Assembly: GCF_007829835.1 (NCBI RefSeq)
Contig: NZ_VIWP01000005.1
Span: forward strand, 486,321-550,320
Reading direction: 5' to 3'
Length of the DNA: 64,000 nt
Origin: Neorhizobium alkalisoli
GTDB taxonomy: Bacteria > Pseudomonadota > Alphaproteobacteria > Rhizobiales > Rhizobiaceae
Shown here one piece after another: positions 17,706 through 26,309 of this stretch (within the stretch, counting starts at the first letter, position 1; each line of letters opens with the position of its first letter). The position numbers and the translations under genes were made by a program. Under the pieces are notes generated by a model. The model was not told the DNA's origin. It saw only the letters and a program-made list of their open reading frames with translations, and searched no databases.

Positions 17706-18482
17706 GTGGGCGATCTCATCCCGCAAACCGTTCTCGCCATCGGCTCCGGCTCCCTGATCGGCTTCGTGCTGGGGCTGATCGGCGGCGGCGGATCGATCCT
17801 CGCGACACCACTTCTCCTTTATGTCGTCGGCGTGCGTGACATCCACACCGCGATCGGCACCGGCGCGCTCGCCGTTTCGGTCAACGCCTATCTCAATCTC
17901 GTCAGCCATGCGGCCCGCGGCCATGTCTGGTGGCGATGTGCGCTGATCTTCACCATTGCCGGCTCGCTCGGAGCCTATTTCGGCTCGAGCCTCGGCAAGA
18001 TGGTCGATGGCCACAGCCTTCTCTTCACCTTCGGCCTGCTGATGATGTTCGTGGCCTTCGTCATGCAGCCGAACAACGCCCAGTCCGACACCACACCGCA
18101 ATCTCTGACGCCGGGCGATTATCGCAAGACGACGGTGGTGGCACTTGTGACCGGCCTGTGCTCCGGCTTTTTCGGCATAGGTGGCGGTTTCCTGATCGTA
18201 CCCGGCCTTTATTTCGCGACCCGCATGCCGCTCATCAACGCGGTCGGCTCGTCGCTGCTGGCGGTCGGTACGTTCGGCCTCACCACCGCCGTCAACTACG
18301 CCCTCTCGGGCCTCGTCGACTGGCATGTCGCAGGATACTTCATCGCAGGCGGCCTTGGCGGCGGCATAATCGGGACACTGCTTGCGACGCGCCTCGCCAA
18401 GAGCCGCACGGCCCTCACCCGCATCTTCCGCTGGGTCATCCTGACGGTCAGCGTCTATATTCTCTGGCGTAGCGTCGGATAA
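17706..18482 (+). CDS. TauE/SafE (TSUP) family sulfite/sulfonate exporter-like protein
   Basis: A 258-residue membrane protein with about eight helices in two repeats. Each repeat carries a TSUP loop: GLIGGGGSILATPLLL (~21-36) and GFFGIGGGFLIVPGLYF (~156-172). It starts at GTG 17706, seven bases after the dioxygenase stop. TSUP proteins export sulfite, sulfonates or sulfoacetate. Coming after a persulfide dioxygenase that makes sulfite, it most likely exports sulfite to the periplasm. The three-gene set (PLP enzyme, dioxygenase, exporter) reads as a thiol-sulfur disposal operon controlled by the divergent Lrp-type gene. Confidence 0.85.
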   Translation: MGDLIPQTVLAIGSGSLIGFVLGLIGGGGSILATPLLLYVVGVRDIHTAIGTGALAVSVNAYLNLVSHAARGHVWWRCALIFTIAGSLGAYFGSSLGKMVDGHSLLFTFGLLMMFVAFVMQPNNAQSDTTPQSLTPGDYRKTTVVALVTGLCSGFFGIGGGFLIVPGLYFATRMPLINAVGSSLLAVGTFGLTTAVNYALSGLVDWHVAGYFIAGGLGGGIIGTLLATRLAKSRTALTRIFRWVILTVSVYILWRSVG

Positions 18483-18937
18483 AAAACTGGCGATGCCGCG
18501 CGCCGCTTCAGTTTTGATGAAAACTGTTTCAAGCGAAAAATGATTCCGCAACTGCGCCATTGGGATTATCGTTCGTTACAAGTTTAACGACTTTATCGCG
18601 CTGCCTTTGCAGGCAACCTGAAAATTGTTGTTGGCCTGAAAAAGCATTTCTAAACAAAACATTACTGCACTTACCGCCTTGAGCTTGAATTGATATTCGG
18701 CAGAACCCGCTCAAGCCGCCATGATGGCCAAGATCTCTGCCATGTCGATTTCAACCATCCGATCGATATCGTCGTTGGCGGCCTGAAAATCGCAGTATCA
18801 TGACATGGCGTAGCAGGCGCCCGCGTTTCTCGCGGGTGCTTGATGGTTCGCGGGATGAGCAATGGCTCCATCCCGGCGCGCTGATGTTTTGTGCCTCCTC
18901 GACGTTCGATCACCGAAACGGTCAGCAAGGGGGCATT
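18483..18937. other. 455-bp intergenic region before the chemoreceptor gene
   Basis: No convincing gene is seen. It contains a GC-rich imperfect hairpin (GCGCCCGCG, 5-base loop, CGCGGGTGC) near 18816-18838. On the minus strand there is a short open stretch ending at 18711 whose codons look coding-like (reading ...DFQAANDDIDRMVEIDMAEI...), but a stop lies just upstream and there is no start, so at most it is a gene remnant. The chemoreceptor promoter must lie here, but I cannot pick clear boxes. Confidence 0.4.
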
Positions 18938-20884
18938 ATGTCGTTTCTCAAGAATTCCGGTATCCGGACAAAAATCCTGTCGCTGATCATTCCGATCTGC
19001 GTCGTGGGGATCGGTGCCACACTGTTTCTCTCCGACAAGTTCAAGACGGTCGATTCCACCTATTCCGACTTCATCTCGAAGGACTATCAGGCGGAAGTGG
19101 ACCTCGTCGCAGCAACGAGAAGCCTCGTGGCAACCGGTTATGCGGCCTACCAGACGCTGGCCTATGACACCAAGGATCCGGCGCTTAAGGTCGCGCATGA
19201 TTTCTACAAGGAAAACACCACTAGCCTGATCGGTCGACTGGAACAGTCGAAAGGCGGCCGCCCGCAGGATGCTGCCGCGATCGACAGCTTCATCGCAAAA
19301 GCAAAGCTGCTGATTGCCCAGACCGATGCCGGCGTAAAACTCGGCGTGGATGATCGCGATGACGAGGCAAGAGCAGCCCTCGCAAAGGCCGACCTTATGC
19401 TGACGCCTCTGCTCTCCGACATGCGTGACCTGACGACATTGATGAAGAAGAACATCAATATCCGGGCCGCCGCGCTGACCGATCAGACCAATTCCACCAT
19501 CACGATCTCGCTCGCAATCCTGACGATCGTTTTTGCGACCGCGATCGCCGCCGCCCTGTTCGTTTCTTCGCGTGGCATTACCATGCCGATCGCAAGGCTG
19601 CGCGAGCGCATGACCTCGCTTGCCGCAGGCGAGACCGATCAGGCCGTCGCCGGCCAGGATCGTCGCGACGAGGTTGGCCAGATGGCCAAGGCCGTTTCTG
19701 TCTTCCGTGACAATGCGCTGGAACGCATCCGGCTGGAAAAGGAGGCCGAAGCCAATCGCAGCCTGTCTGACCGTGAACGCATCGCCCGCGATGCCCAGAA
19801 GGCCAAGGACGATGCCGACACCCAGTTCGCCGTTGCCGAACTCGGTCAGGCGCTCGGCCGCCTGGCGGAAGGCGATGTCTCCTACCGCATTGAAAAGTCT
19901 TTCGTCAAACATCTCGACACGCTTCGCTCGAACTTCAATAATTCGGCCGAGAACCTGAACAGGACGCTGAACGCCGTCGGCCAGAATGCCCGTGGCATTG
20001 ATTCCGGCGCAAACGAGATCCGCTCGGCTGCAGACGACCTATCCAAGCGCACCGAACAGCAGGCGGCCTCCGTCGAAGAAACGGCAGCGGCGCTTGAAGA
20101 AATCACCACGACGGTGAAGGATTCCAGCAAGCGGGCGGAAGAAGTCGGCAGCCTTGTCGCCCGTGCCCGTGATGGTGCGGAAAAATCCGGACAGGTGGTC
20201 CGCGATGCCGTCATGGCGATGAAGGAGATCGAGCGCTCCTCCGGCGAGATCACCAATATCATTAGCGTCATTGATGAAATCGCCTTCCAGACGAACCTGC
20301 TTGCACTGAATGCAGGCGTCGAGGCGGCCCGCGCTGGGGAAGCCGGCAAGGGTTTTGCGGTCGTCGCCCAGGAAGTGCGCGAGCTTGCCCAGCGTTCCGC
20401 CCAGGCGGCCAAGGAGATCAAGGCGCTGATCACCACGTCCGGTGAACATGTTCGCTCCGGTGCCGAACTGGTCGGCAATACCGGCACGGCACTCGAAACC
20501 ATCGTCGCGGAAGTTCAGGAGATCAACCGCCACGTCGACGCGATCGTCGAATCCGCTCGTGAACAGTCGGTCGGCCTGCAGGAGATCAACACGGCCGTCA
20601 ACGCCATGGACCAGGGCACCCAGCAGAATGCCGCCATGGTCGAGCAGTCCACCGCCGCCAGCCACAGTCTTGCAAGGGAAGCCGCATCGCTGAACGCACT
20701 GCTCGCCCGCTTCACGCTCGGCAATGACGGTGCACGGACTCAGACCATATCAGCCAGCGTGCAGGTGGCATCCGCTTCCACCAATGCGTCCCCCTCGCCT
20801 GCCCGCGCTCTCGGCCGCAAGATCGCATCGGCCTTCGGTGGCCGCTCTGCAGCAGTCAACGAGGCAGCCTGGGAAGATTTCTGA
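18938..20884 (+). CDS. Methyl-accepting chemotaxis protein
   Basis: The 648-residue chemoreceptor has a first membrane helix near residues 11-32, a periplasmic helical sensor domain (~33-186) and a second helix near 187-208. A HAMP domain starts at ITMPIARLRERM. The signalling hairpin tip reads DEIAFQTNLLALNAGVEAAR, and methylation-helix sequence rich in Glu/Gln pairs surrounds it. The protein ends AAWEDF, matching the xWxxF pentapeptide that tethers CheR/CheB in some receptors. The ATG at 18938 is chosen for the G-rich ribosome site AAGGGGG; a longer frame upstream has no such signal. No che genes are adjacent. The ligand is unknown; nearby transporters suggest a nutrient. Confidence 0.92.
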   Translation: MSFLKNSGIRTKILSLIIPICVVGIGATLFLSDKFKTVDSTYSDFISKDYQAEVDLVAATRSLVATGYAAYQTLAYDTKDPALKVAHDFYKENTTSLIGRLEQSKGGRPQDAAAIDSFIAKAKLLIAQTDAGVKLGVDDRDDEARAALAKADLMLTPLLSDMRDLTTLMKKNINIRAAALTDQTNSTITISLAILTIVFATAIAAALFVSSRGITMPIARLRERMTSLAAGETDQAVAGQDRRDEVGQMAKAVSVFRDNALERIRLEKEAEANRSLSDRERIARDAQKAKDDADTQFAVAELGQALGRLAEGDVSYRIEKSFVKHLDTLRSNFNNSAENLNRTLNAVGQNARGIDSGANEIRSAADDLSKRTEQQAASVEETAAALEEITTTVKDSSKRAEEVGSLVARARDGAEKSGQVVRDAVMAMKEIERSSGEITNIISVIDEIAFQTNLLALNAGVEAARAGEAGKGFAVVAQEVRELAQRSAQAAKEIKALITTSGEHVRSGAELVGNTGTALETIVAEVQEINRHVDAIVESAREQSVGLQEINTAVNAMDQGTQQNAAMVEQSTAASHSLAREAASLNALLARFTLGNDGARTQTISASVQVASASTNASPSPARALGRKIASAFGGRSAAVNEAAWEDF

Positions 20885-20909
20885 TCCCCATCGAGGATCT
20901 GACGGATTG

Positions 20910-20942
20910 AAAAGCAGCGCCTCAGACCGAGGCGCTGCTTTT
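20910..20942. terminator. Bidirectional intrinsic terminator
   Basis: A perfect 14-bp stem (AAAAGCAGCGCCTC / GAGGCGCTGCTTTT) with a 5-base loop lies between the chemoreceptor stop (20884) and the convergent permease stop at 20941. With A-runs on one side and T-runs on the other it can act on both strands, and it overlaps the permease stop codon. Confidence 0.9.
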
Positions 20943-21852
20943 ATCGTTCGAAGGGCTCGCCAAGCGAGGCGACGCCATTGAGCTTCAGCAGCCGGCGGTC
21001 AGCAGAAATGATGCCGAGCACGATGATCGTGACGAGATAGGGCAGGCTTGAGAGCAACTGCGAGGGCAGATCGACACCGGTCGCCTGTGCCGCAAGCCCC
21101 ATCAGCGAGACCGCCCCGAACAGGCAGGCGCCGAGAAAGACCCGGCCGGTGAGCCAGGTGCCGAACACGACCAGCGCAATCGCAATCCAGCCACGACCGG
21201 CGATCATGCCGTCAGCCCAGAGCGGCGTATAGATGACCGCGGCATAGGCACCCGCAAACCCTGCCATCAATCCACCAAAGGCAATCGCGGCGAGCCGCAC
21301 ACCGATCACAGAGTACCCGATCGCATGCGCCGCCTTGGGGTTTTCGCCGACGGCGCGGATGACAAGACCGGCCTTGGTTTTCGCCAGCAGGAACCAGACG
21401 CCGAGTGTTGCGAGAAGCGACAGCCAGACGGCGATATCCTGCACGAAAAGGCCGCCGATGACCGGCAGATCAGACAAGCCGGGAATTCCGAGCTTCGGCA
21501 GGCCCTTGACCGTCAGGCTCTCGTAACTTTTGCCGAACAGGGCCGAAAGTCCCTGGCCTAGAATGCCGATCGCAAGGCCTGTCGCCACCTGATTGGCGCG
21601 GAAACCGAGGACGATAAAGGCGAAGAGCAAGGACAGAAGTGCGGCACCCAATCCGCCCGCGACGAAGCCGAGAAAATGCCCGCCGCCGTGATAGACCACG
21701 ATGAAGGCGATCACAGCACCAAGCGCCATCAGGCCCTCGACGCCAAGATTGAGCACGCCCGCACGCTCCACCACCAGCTCGCCGAGCGCTGCGAGCAAAA
21801 AGGGTGTCGCCGCGGCCAACATCCCGGCCAGAATGAACTCGATACCGTTCAT
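20941..21852 (-). CDS. ABC transporter permease, BMP/nucleoside type (YufQ/NupQ-like)
   Basis: A 303-residue membrane protein with about nine helices. It contains ERAGVLNLGVEGLMALGAV (~29-47), the signature of the smaller permease in BMP-dependent nucleoside/nucleobase importers. I start at the ATG at 21852 because it makes an ATGA overlap with the partner permease; the open frame continues upstream only as an out-of-phase shadow. It is the last gene of the operon that begins with the Rieske protein at 27801. Such importers carry purine nucleosides or related heterocycles, which fits the possible N-demethylase genes at the head of the operon. Confidence 0.88.
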   Translation of the reverse strand: MNGIEFILAGMLAAATPFLLAALGELVVERAGVLNLGVEGLMALGAVIAFIVVYHGGGHFLGFVAGGLGAALLSLLFAFIVLGFRANQVATGLAIGILGQGLSALFGKSYESLTVKGLPKLGIPGLSDLPVIGGLFVQDIAVWLSLLATLGVWFLLAKTKAGLVIRAVGENPKAAHAIGYSVIGVRLAAIAFGGLMAGFAGAYAAVIYTPLWADGMIAGRGWIAIALVVFGTWLTGRVFLGACLFGAVSLMGLAAQATGVDLPSQLLSSLPYLVTIIVLGIISADRRLLKLNGVASLGEPFER

Positions 21853-22949
21853 GATGCTCTCCGGCGCGATAAATGCGGCCATTCCAGCCGGTAACGGATG
21901 AAGGCGACGGCAACCAGATAGGCGAGAAGCAGGCTGCCCTGGAAGACACGCACGGCCGCAACCGGAAGATTGGCCGCGACCATGGCATTGTCCCCGCCGA
22001 TATAAAGGGCCGCCATCAGCAGCGACGAAAAGATGATGCCGATCGGGTGCAGCCCGCCGAGATAGGCAACGATGATCGCTGCATACCCATAACCCGTCGC
22101 GATCGACCGCTGCAGCTGGCCGATCGGCCCTGCGACCTCGGCGGCACCCGCAAGACCCGCGGCAAAACCGCCGATCAGCAGCGACAGCCAGATCGCCCGC
22201 TTTTCCGAAAAGCCCGCATACCCCGCCGCCCGCGGCGCCAACCCGCCAACCTGCAACTTGTAGCCCCAAAAACTCTTCTGCATGAAGATCCAGGCGGCAA
22301 GCGACAGGGCAAGCGCGATCAGCAGCGAGACATTGACGCGCGTGCCTTCGATCAGTGTCGGCACCATGGCGTCATACTGAAACATGACAGATTGCGGAAA
22401 ATTGAAGCCGTTCGGATCCTTCCAGGGTCCGAGCAGAAGATAATAGAGCAGCTGCGATGCCACGAAACTCAGCATCAGCGAAACGAGGATTTCGTTCGCA
22501 TTCAGCCGTGCCCGCCAGAAGGCGGTGATCGAGGCCCAGAGCGCCCCGCCAATCGCGCCGACGAGCAGCATGGCTGGCCAGATCCACACACCTTCCGCTT
22601 CTGGATACCAGATCGGAATGGCGGAGGCGAAGATCGCCCCAAGGATGAACTGGCCCTCGGCGCCGATATTGAACACTTTTGCGCGAAAGCCGATTGCGAG
22701 CCCCTGCGCAATGAACAGGAGCGGCCCCATTTTCAACAGCACTTCGGAAAACGAGGCCCAGGAAATGAAGGGTTCGAGCAGCATGGCGTGCATGACGGCG
22801 CCGGGATCTCGCCCCATCAGCACATAAAGCCCGAAATTGAGAATGATAGCCACCGCAAGCGCCAGAAGCGGCGCGAGAACCGTCGCCGTGAGCGATGCGC
22901 GCTCGCGCTTGACGAGCGCGGGAAGGAAAGCGAAGGCCGGCATGCTCAT
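21849..22949 (-). CDS. ABC transporter permease, BMP/nucleoside type (YufP/NupP-like)
   Basis: A 366-residue permease with about ten helices. KVFNIGAEGQFILGAIFAS (~90-108) is the family's conserved cytoplasmic-loop signature, and LNANEILVSLMLSFVASQLL lies near 150-169. It is the larger of the two permeases of the importer. ATGA overlaps on both sides tie it to the ATPase upstream and the second permease downstream. The substrate class is nucleoside, nucleobase or a similar heterocycle by family; specificity is not visible. Confidence 0.88.
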   Translation of the reverse strand: MSMPAFAFLPALVKRERASLTATVLAPLLALAVAIILNFGLYVLMGRDPGAVMHAMLLEPFISWASFSEVLLKMGPLLFIAQGLAIGFRAKVFNIGAEGQFILGAIFASAIPIWYPEAEGVWIWPAMLLVGAIGGALWASITAFWRARLNANEILVSLMLSFVASQLLYYLLLGPWKDPNGFNFPQSVMFQYDAMVPTLIEGTRVNVSLLIALALSLAAWIFMQKSFWGYKLQVGGLAPRAAGYAGFSEKRAIWLSLLIGGFAAGLAGAAEVAGPIGQLQRSIATGYGYAAIIVAYLGGLHPIGIIFSSLLMAALYIGGDNAMVAANLPVAAVRVFQGSLLLAYLVAVAFIRYRLEWPHLSRRRAS

Positions 22950-24469
22950 GAGGCGAGTTTTCCTGAACCGGGAGCCGAGCCGATCATGTAACGGCCGATC
23001 TCCTCCGGCTTCGTGTCACGGGTGACGAGCGGAGGGCTGAGGGTTCCATGATGCAGGACCTGAATGAAATCGCTGAGCTCGAACAATTCCTCGAGTTCTT
23101 CTGAAATGACGAGGATCGCCATGCCTTCATTGCGCAGCTTCACCAGCCTCTGGCGGATCGCCATTGCGGCGCCGATATCGACGCCCCAGGTCGGCTGGGC
23201 GACGAAGAGCAGGCCGGGCGCCAGCATGATTTCGCGGCCGACGATGAATTTTTGCAGATTGCCACCGGAAAGCGAACCGGCTTCTGCATCAGGACCCGGC
23301 GTGCGCACGTCGTAGTCACGGATGCAATCCTCGGCGAAGGCCTTTGCCTTTGATCGGTCGACAAGACCCCGGCGCAAGAGCTTTAGCGGATGGGCGGTCA
23401 AAAGGCCGTTCAGGGTCAGCGACATTTCCGGCACCGCGCCGCGACCGAGCCGGTCTTCCGGCACGAAAGCGAAGCCCAGCCTGCGGCGGGCAGCAGCGCC
23501 CATCTGGCCGACATCCCGGCCCATCATGAAAATCCGGTCGTGTTCATGCTGTCCGAGCCGCGTTTCGCCGGAAATTAGCGCCGCAAGTTCGCTCTGGCCG
23601 TTTCCGGAAATGCCGGCAATGCCGAGGATCTCGCCTGCCCGCAGGGTAAGGCTCACCTTCGACAGCGGCACGGCAAAAGGATCATCCGGCATGTAATCGA
23701 GACCGATCAGTTCCAGCCGCTTTTCGCCCATCGCATTCGGCGCCGGCGGTGTCGGTTGCGGCATATCGCGGCCGATCATCATCCTTGCCAGCTCATGCGC
23801 ATCATGTTCGCGCGGGTCGACATGCCCGGTTACCTGCCCGGCCCGCAGGATCGTCGCCCGGTCGCAGAGCGAGCGGATTTCCTCAAGCTTGTGGGAGATG
23901 AACAGGATCGACACGCCGCGATCACGCAGGCGCCGCAACGTCTCGAACAGTTTTTCCACCGCCTGTGGCGGCAGAACGGATGTCGGTTCGTCGAGGATCA
24001 GAAGTTTTGGATCGGTCATCAGGCAGCGGATGATTTCCACCCGCTGCCGCTCGCCGACCGAAAGCGCATGCATATGCGCCAGCGGATCAACCTCCAGCCA
24101 GAAATCGCGGCCGAGAGACCGCATGCGCTCCGCCAGCTCCGCCTTTTTGCCGGGCATGACCAGCTGGATATTTTCCACCACGGTCAGCGTTTCGAACAGC
24201 GAAAAGTGCTGAAACACCATGCCGATGCCGCGCCGGCGGGCTTCGGCGGGCGAGGCAAGCGCCATCGCCTCGCCGTTCCAGGACAGGCTCCCCTCGTCCG
24301 GCTGTTCGACGCCATAGATGAGTTTCATCAGCGTCGATTTGCCGGCGCCATTTTCGCCGAGAATCGCATGGATCGACCGCGGAGCCACGTCCAGATCGAT
24401 GCCGCGATTGGCCTTGATCTGTCCGTAGCTCTTCGAGACGCCGCGGAGCGACAGGAGCGGTGTCGTCAT
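22946..24469 (-). CDS. ABC transporter ATP-binding protein with two ABC domains, BMP/nucleoside type
   Basis: The 507-residue protein carries two fused ATPase domains. The first has Walker A GENGAGKST (38-46), signature LSVGERQRVEI (~138-148) and Walker B LLILDEPTSVL (~158-168). The second has a modified P-loop GISGNGQSE (~283-291) and signature LSGGNLQKFIVGRE (~393-406). This two-domain form with a degenerate second P-loop is typical of nucleoside and monosaccharide importers. It starts four bases after the binding-protein stop and overlaps the next permease by ATGA. It powers the importer made of the two permeases and the BMP protein. Confidence 0.9.
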   Translation of the reverse strand: MTTPLLSLRGVSKSYGQIKANRGIDLDVAPRSIHAILGENGAGKSTLMKLIYGVEQPDEGSLSWNGEAMALASPAEARRRGIGMVFQHFSLFETLTVVENIQLVMPGKKAELAERMRSLGRDFWLEVDPLAHMHALSVGERQRVEIIRCLMTDPKLLILDEPTSVLPPQAVEKLFETLRRLRDRGVSILFISHKLEEIRSLCDRATILRAGQVTGHVDPREHDAHELARMMIGRDMPQPTPPAPNAMGEKRLELIGLDYMPDDPFAVPLSKVSLTLRAGEILGIAGISGNGQSELAALISGETRLGQHEHDRIFMMGRDVGQMGAAARRRLGFAFVPEDRLGRGAVPEMSLTLNGLLTAHPLKLLRRGLVDRSKAKAFAEDCIRDYDVRTPGPDAEAGSLSGGNLQKFIVGREIMLAPGLLFVAQPTWGVDIGAAMAIRQRLVKLRNEGMAILVISEELEELFELSDFIQVLHHGTLSPPLVTRDTKPEEIGRYMIGSAPGSGKLAS

Positions 24470-24473
24470 TGCT

Positions 24474-25571
24474 TCACTTCGGCAGCGGCGTGGTGACGCC
24501 CTTGACGTGCCAGTTCATCGCGACGATCTCGCTGTCCGGCAGGGTCTTGCCCGCAGCGACGCCGACACTGCCATCGGCCTTGGTGATCGGGCCGGTGAAG
24601 GGCGAGAAGCTGCCATCGGCGATCTTGGCTTCCAGGGCCTTGATCTTCGCCATCGTATCGGCCGGCACGTCCGGGTTCCAGTCGACGACTTCGACCACCT
24701 TGTCCGCCACGCCGAGGAAGGCGTTGGCACCCTTGAACTTGCCCGCAAAATGCGCGTCGACGGAGGCCTTGAAGAAGGGCGACCAGTCAGTCGCAACGCA
24801 GCCGAGATATTTCTTCGGCGCATATTTCTTCATCGACGAATTGAGGTTGAAGGCATAGACGCCCGCTTCCTCGCAGGCGGCGATGACCGAGGGCGTGTCC
24901 TGTGCGTTGGAGAAGATCACATCGCATTTCTGCGCCATCAGCGCCTTGGCAGCTTCCTGTTCCTTGGCCGGATCGAACCAGGAATTGACCCAGACGACCG
25001 AGACTTCGATATCCGGCTTCACCGACTGGGCGCCGAGCGTGAACGCGTTGATCGAGGTGATCAGTTCGGGAATGGCGAAGGCCGAGACGGAGCCGATCTT
25101 GCCGGTCTTGGAAAGCGCGGCCGCGGCCATGCCCATCAGATAGGTGCCCTGGAAATACTTTGCCGCAAATGGCGAGAAATTCGGCGCGACCTGGAAGCCG
25201 GACGCGTGCAGCACGCTGACCTTCTTGTCGCGGCGGGCGACCTGCATCGCGCCGTTCTGGTAACCGAAAGAGCCGGCGATCAGGAACTTGTTCCCGTCGG
25301 CGACCGTCTTGGTCATGATACGGTCTGCATCCGGGCCTTCGGCAATGTTCTCGATGACGGTGATCTTCACCTTGTCGCCATAGGCGGCCTTGACCGGATC
25401 GAGGCCAGCAGCAAGCGCATGGCCCCAGCCCACATCGCCGATCGGCGACGGCACGACAAGTGTAATGCCGAGCGGTTCATCGGCGGCAAAGGCGGCACGG
25501 CTGCCGAATGCGCCGGCAAGGCCGGTTGCGGCAGCAGCCTGCATCAGGTTTCTGCGTGTCAGTTTGGTCAT
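24474..25571 (-). CDS. BMP-family ABC substrate-binding protein
   Basis: A 365-residue periplasmic protein with a Tat-like signal, TRRNLMQAAAATGLAGAFG, and a predicted cleavage after AFA (~29). The mature start GITLVVPSPIGDVGWGHALA is typical of Bmp/Med-type proteins that bind purine nucleosides and related ligands, and NGAMQVARRDKKVSVLHASG follows near 105-124. The ATG at 25571 has GAGGGG upstream, so I reject a longer frame. In many rhizobia such proteins bind purines, urates or other N-heterocycles. Its co-transcription with an NdmC/NdmE-like pair makes a methylated purine or other N-methyl heterocycle a reasonable ligand guess. Confidence 0.87.
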   Translation of the reverse strand: MTKLTRRNLMQAAAATGLAGAFGSRAAFAADEPLGITLVVPSPIGDVGWGHALAAGLDPVKAAYGDKVKITVIENIAEGPDADRIMTKTVADGNKFLIAGSFGYQNGAMQVARRDKKVSVLHASGFQVAPNFSPFAAKYFQGTYLMGMAAAALSKTGKIGSVSAFAIPELITSINAFTLGAQSVKPDIEVSVVWVNSWFDPAKEQEAAKALMAQKCDVIFSNAQDTPSVIAACEEAGVYAFNLNSSMKKYAPKKYLGCVATDWSPFFKASVDAHFAGKFKGANAFLGVADKVVEVVDWNPDVPADTMAKIKALEAKIADGSFSPFTGPITKADGSVGVAAGKTLPDSEIVAMNWHVKGVTTPLPK

Positions 25572-25649
25572 GATTTCTGTCCCCTCTTTCGGTTCTTTTT
25601 GGAATTTCAGGATTGCCAGGGCCACGGCCCTGAACGGAATATCAGCGCT

Positions 25650-26309
25650 TCACGCCTCTTCGGCCTGCACCTCCGGTTCCGGCTTCAGTTCGTGCAGACG
25701 GTGAATGCCCGGCATCTCGATAAAACCCGGCAGCGCCCGCAACGCGCGCGACCATAGCCGGATCGTCGGATAGGGATCGAGCGATACATTGCCATCCGGC
25801 GCCAGCGCCACATAGGGAAAGCAGGCAATGTCCGCGATCGTCGGCCGGTCGGCTGCGAGAAAACGGCAGCCGCGCAGGCTCTGTTCGACGAGCCCGGCCT
25901 CAAGCTCCCGCAAGGCGGCAATGCCGGACTTTTGCAGGGCAGCGATATCACAAGGAACAAGCAACATCTGGGTGAGCCGCGCGCCACCGAGACTGGATGT
26001 CAGCCGCGCCGAAAAGGCCAGCCATTGCTGGATCCGCGCCGTCTCCTCGGCACTATCGCCACCCAGCCAGCCAGGTGCGGCCTTTGCGGCAATATAGGCG
26101 AGCATGGCGGAAGATTCCGTCAGCAGCAGATCGCCATCCTCCAGGATCGGGATCGTGCCGGCCGGATTGAGCGCCAGCATGGCCGGGCTGCGATGTTCGT
26201 TTCCGGGATGAAAATCCACGGGCTTCAGTTCGAGCGCTGCGCCAGCAAGCGCCGCCATCAGGCGCACCTTGTAGCAGCTCGGGGAGAGGATGTAGTCGTA
26301 AAGCTTCAT
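25650..26309 (-). CDS. Glutathione S-transferase-fold protein (possible NdmE-like scaffold)
   Basis: A 219-residue two-domain GST-like protein. The N-terminal thioredoxin-like domain starts MKLYDYILSPSCYKVRLM, with LNPAGTIPILEDGDLLLTESSAMLAYI (~47-73, including the cis-Pro and the ES glutathione-site pair). A helical domain with LAADRPTIADIACFPY (~150-165) follows. It overlaps the oxygenase gene upstream by ATGA. In Pseudomonas putida CBB5 the GST homologue NdmE acts as a structural partner holding the Rieske-less oxygenase NdmC to NdmD; the same gene partners occur here. Ordinary glutathione transfer to an electrophilic product is the alternative. Confidence 0.82.
   Translation of the reverse strand: MKLYDYILSPSCYKVRLMAALAGAALELKPVDFHPGNEHRSPAMLALNPAGTIPILEDGDLLLTESSAMLAYIAAKAAPGWLGGDSAEETARIQQWLAFSARLTSSLGGARLTQMLLVPCDIAALQKSGIAALRELEAGLVEQSLRGCRFLAADRPTIADIACFPYVALAPDGNVSLDPYPTIRLWSRALRALPGFIEMPGIHRLHELKPEPEVQAEEA

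Noticed and set aside
16770..18560. A minus-strand open frame of about 600 codons opposite the sulfur operon
   Set aside because: Low-complexity charged peptide with no motif; the plus-strand genes there are recognisable and properly spaced.
18711..18800. Coding-like codons on the minus strand between the exporter and chemoreceptor genes
   Set aside because: No start codon at a useful place and a stop just upstream; too short to support a gene or a named pseudogene.
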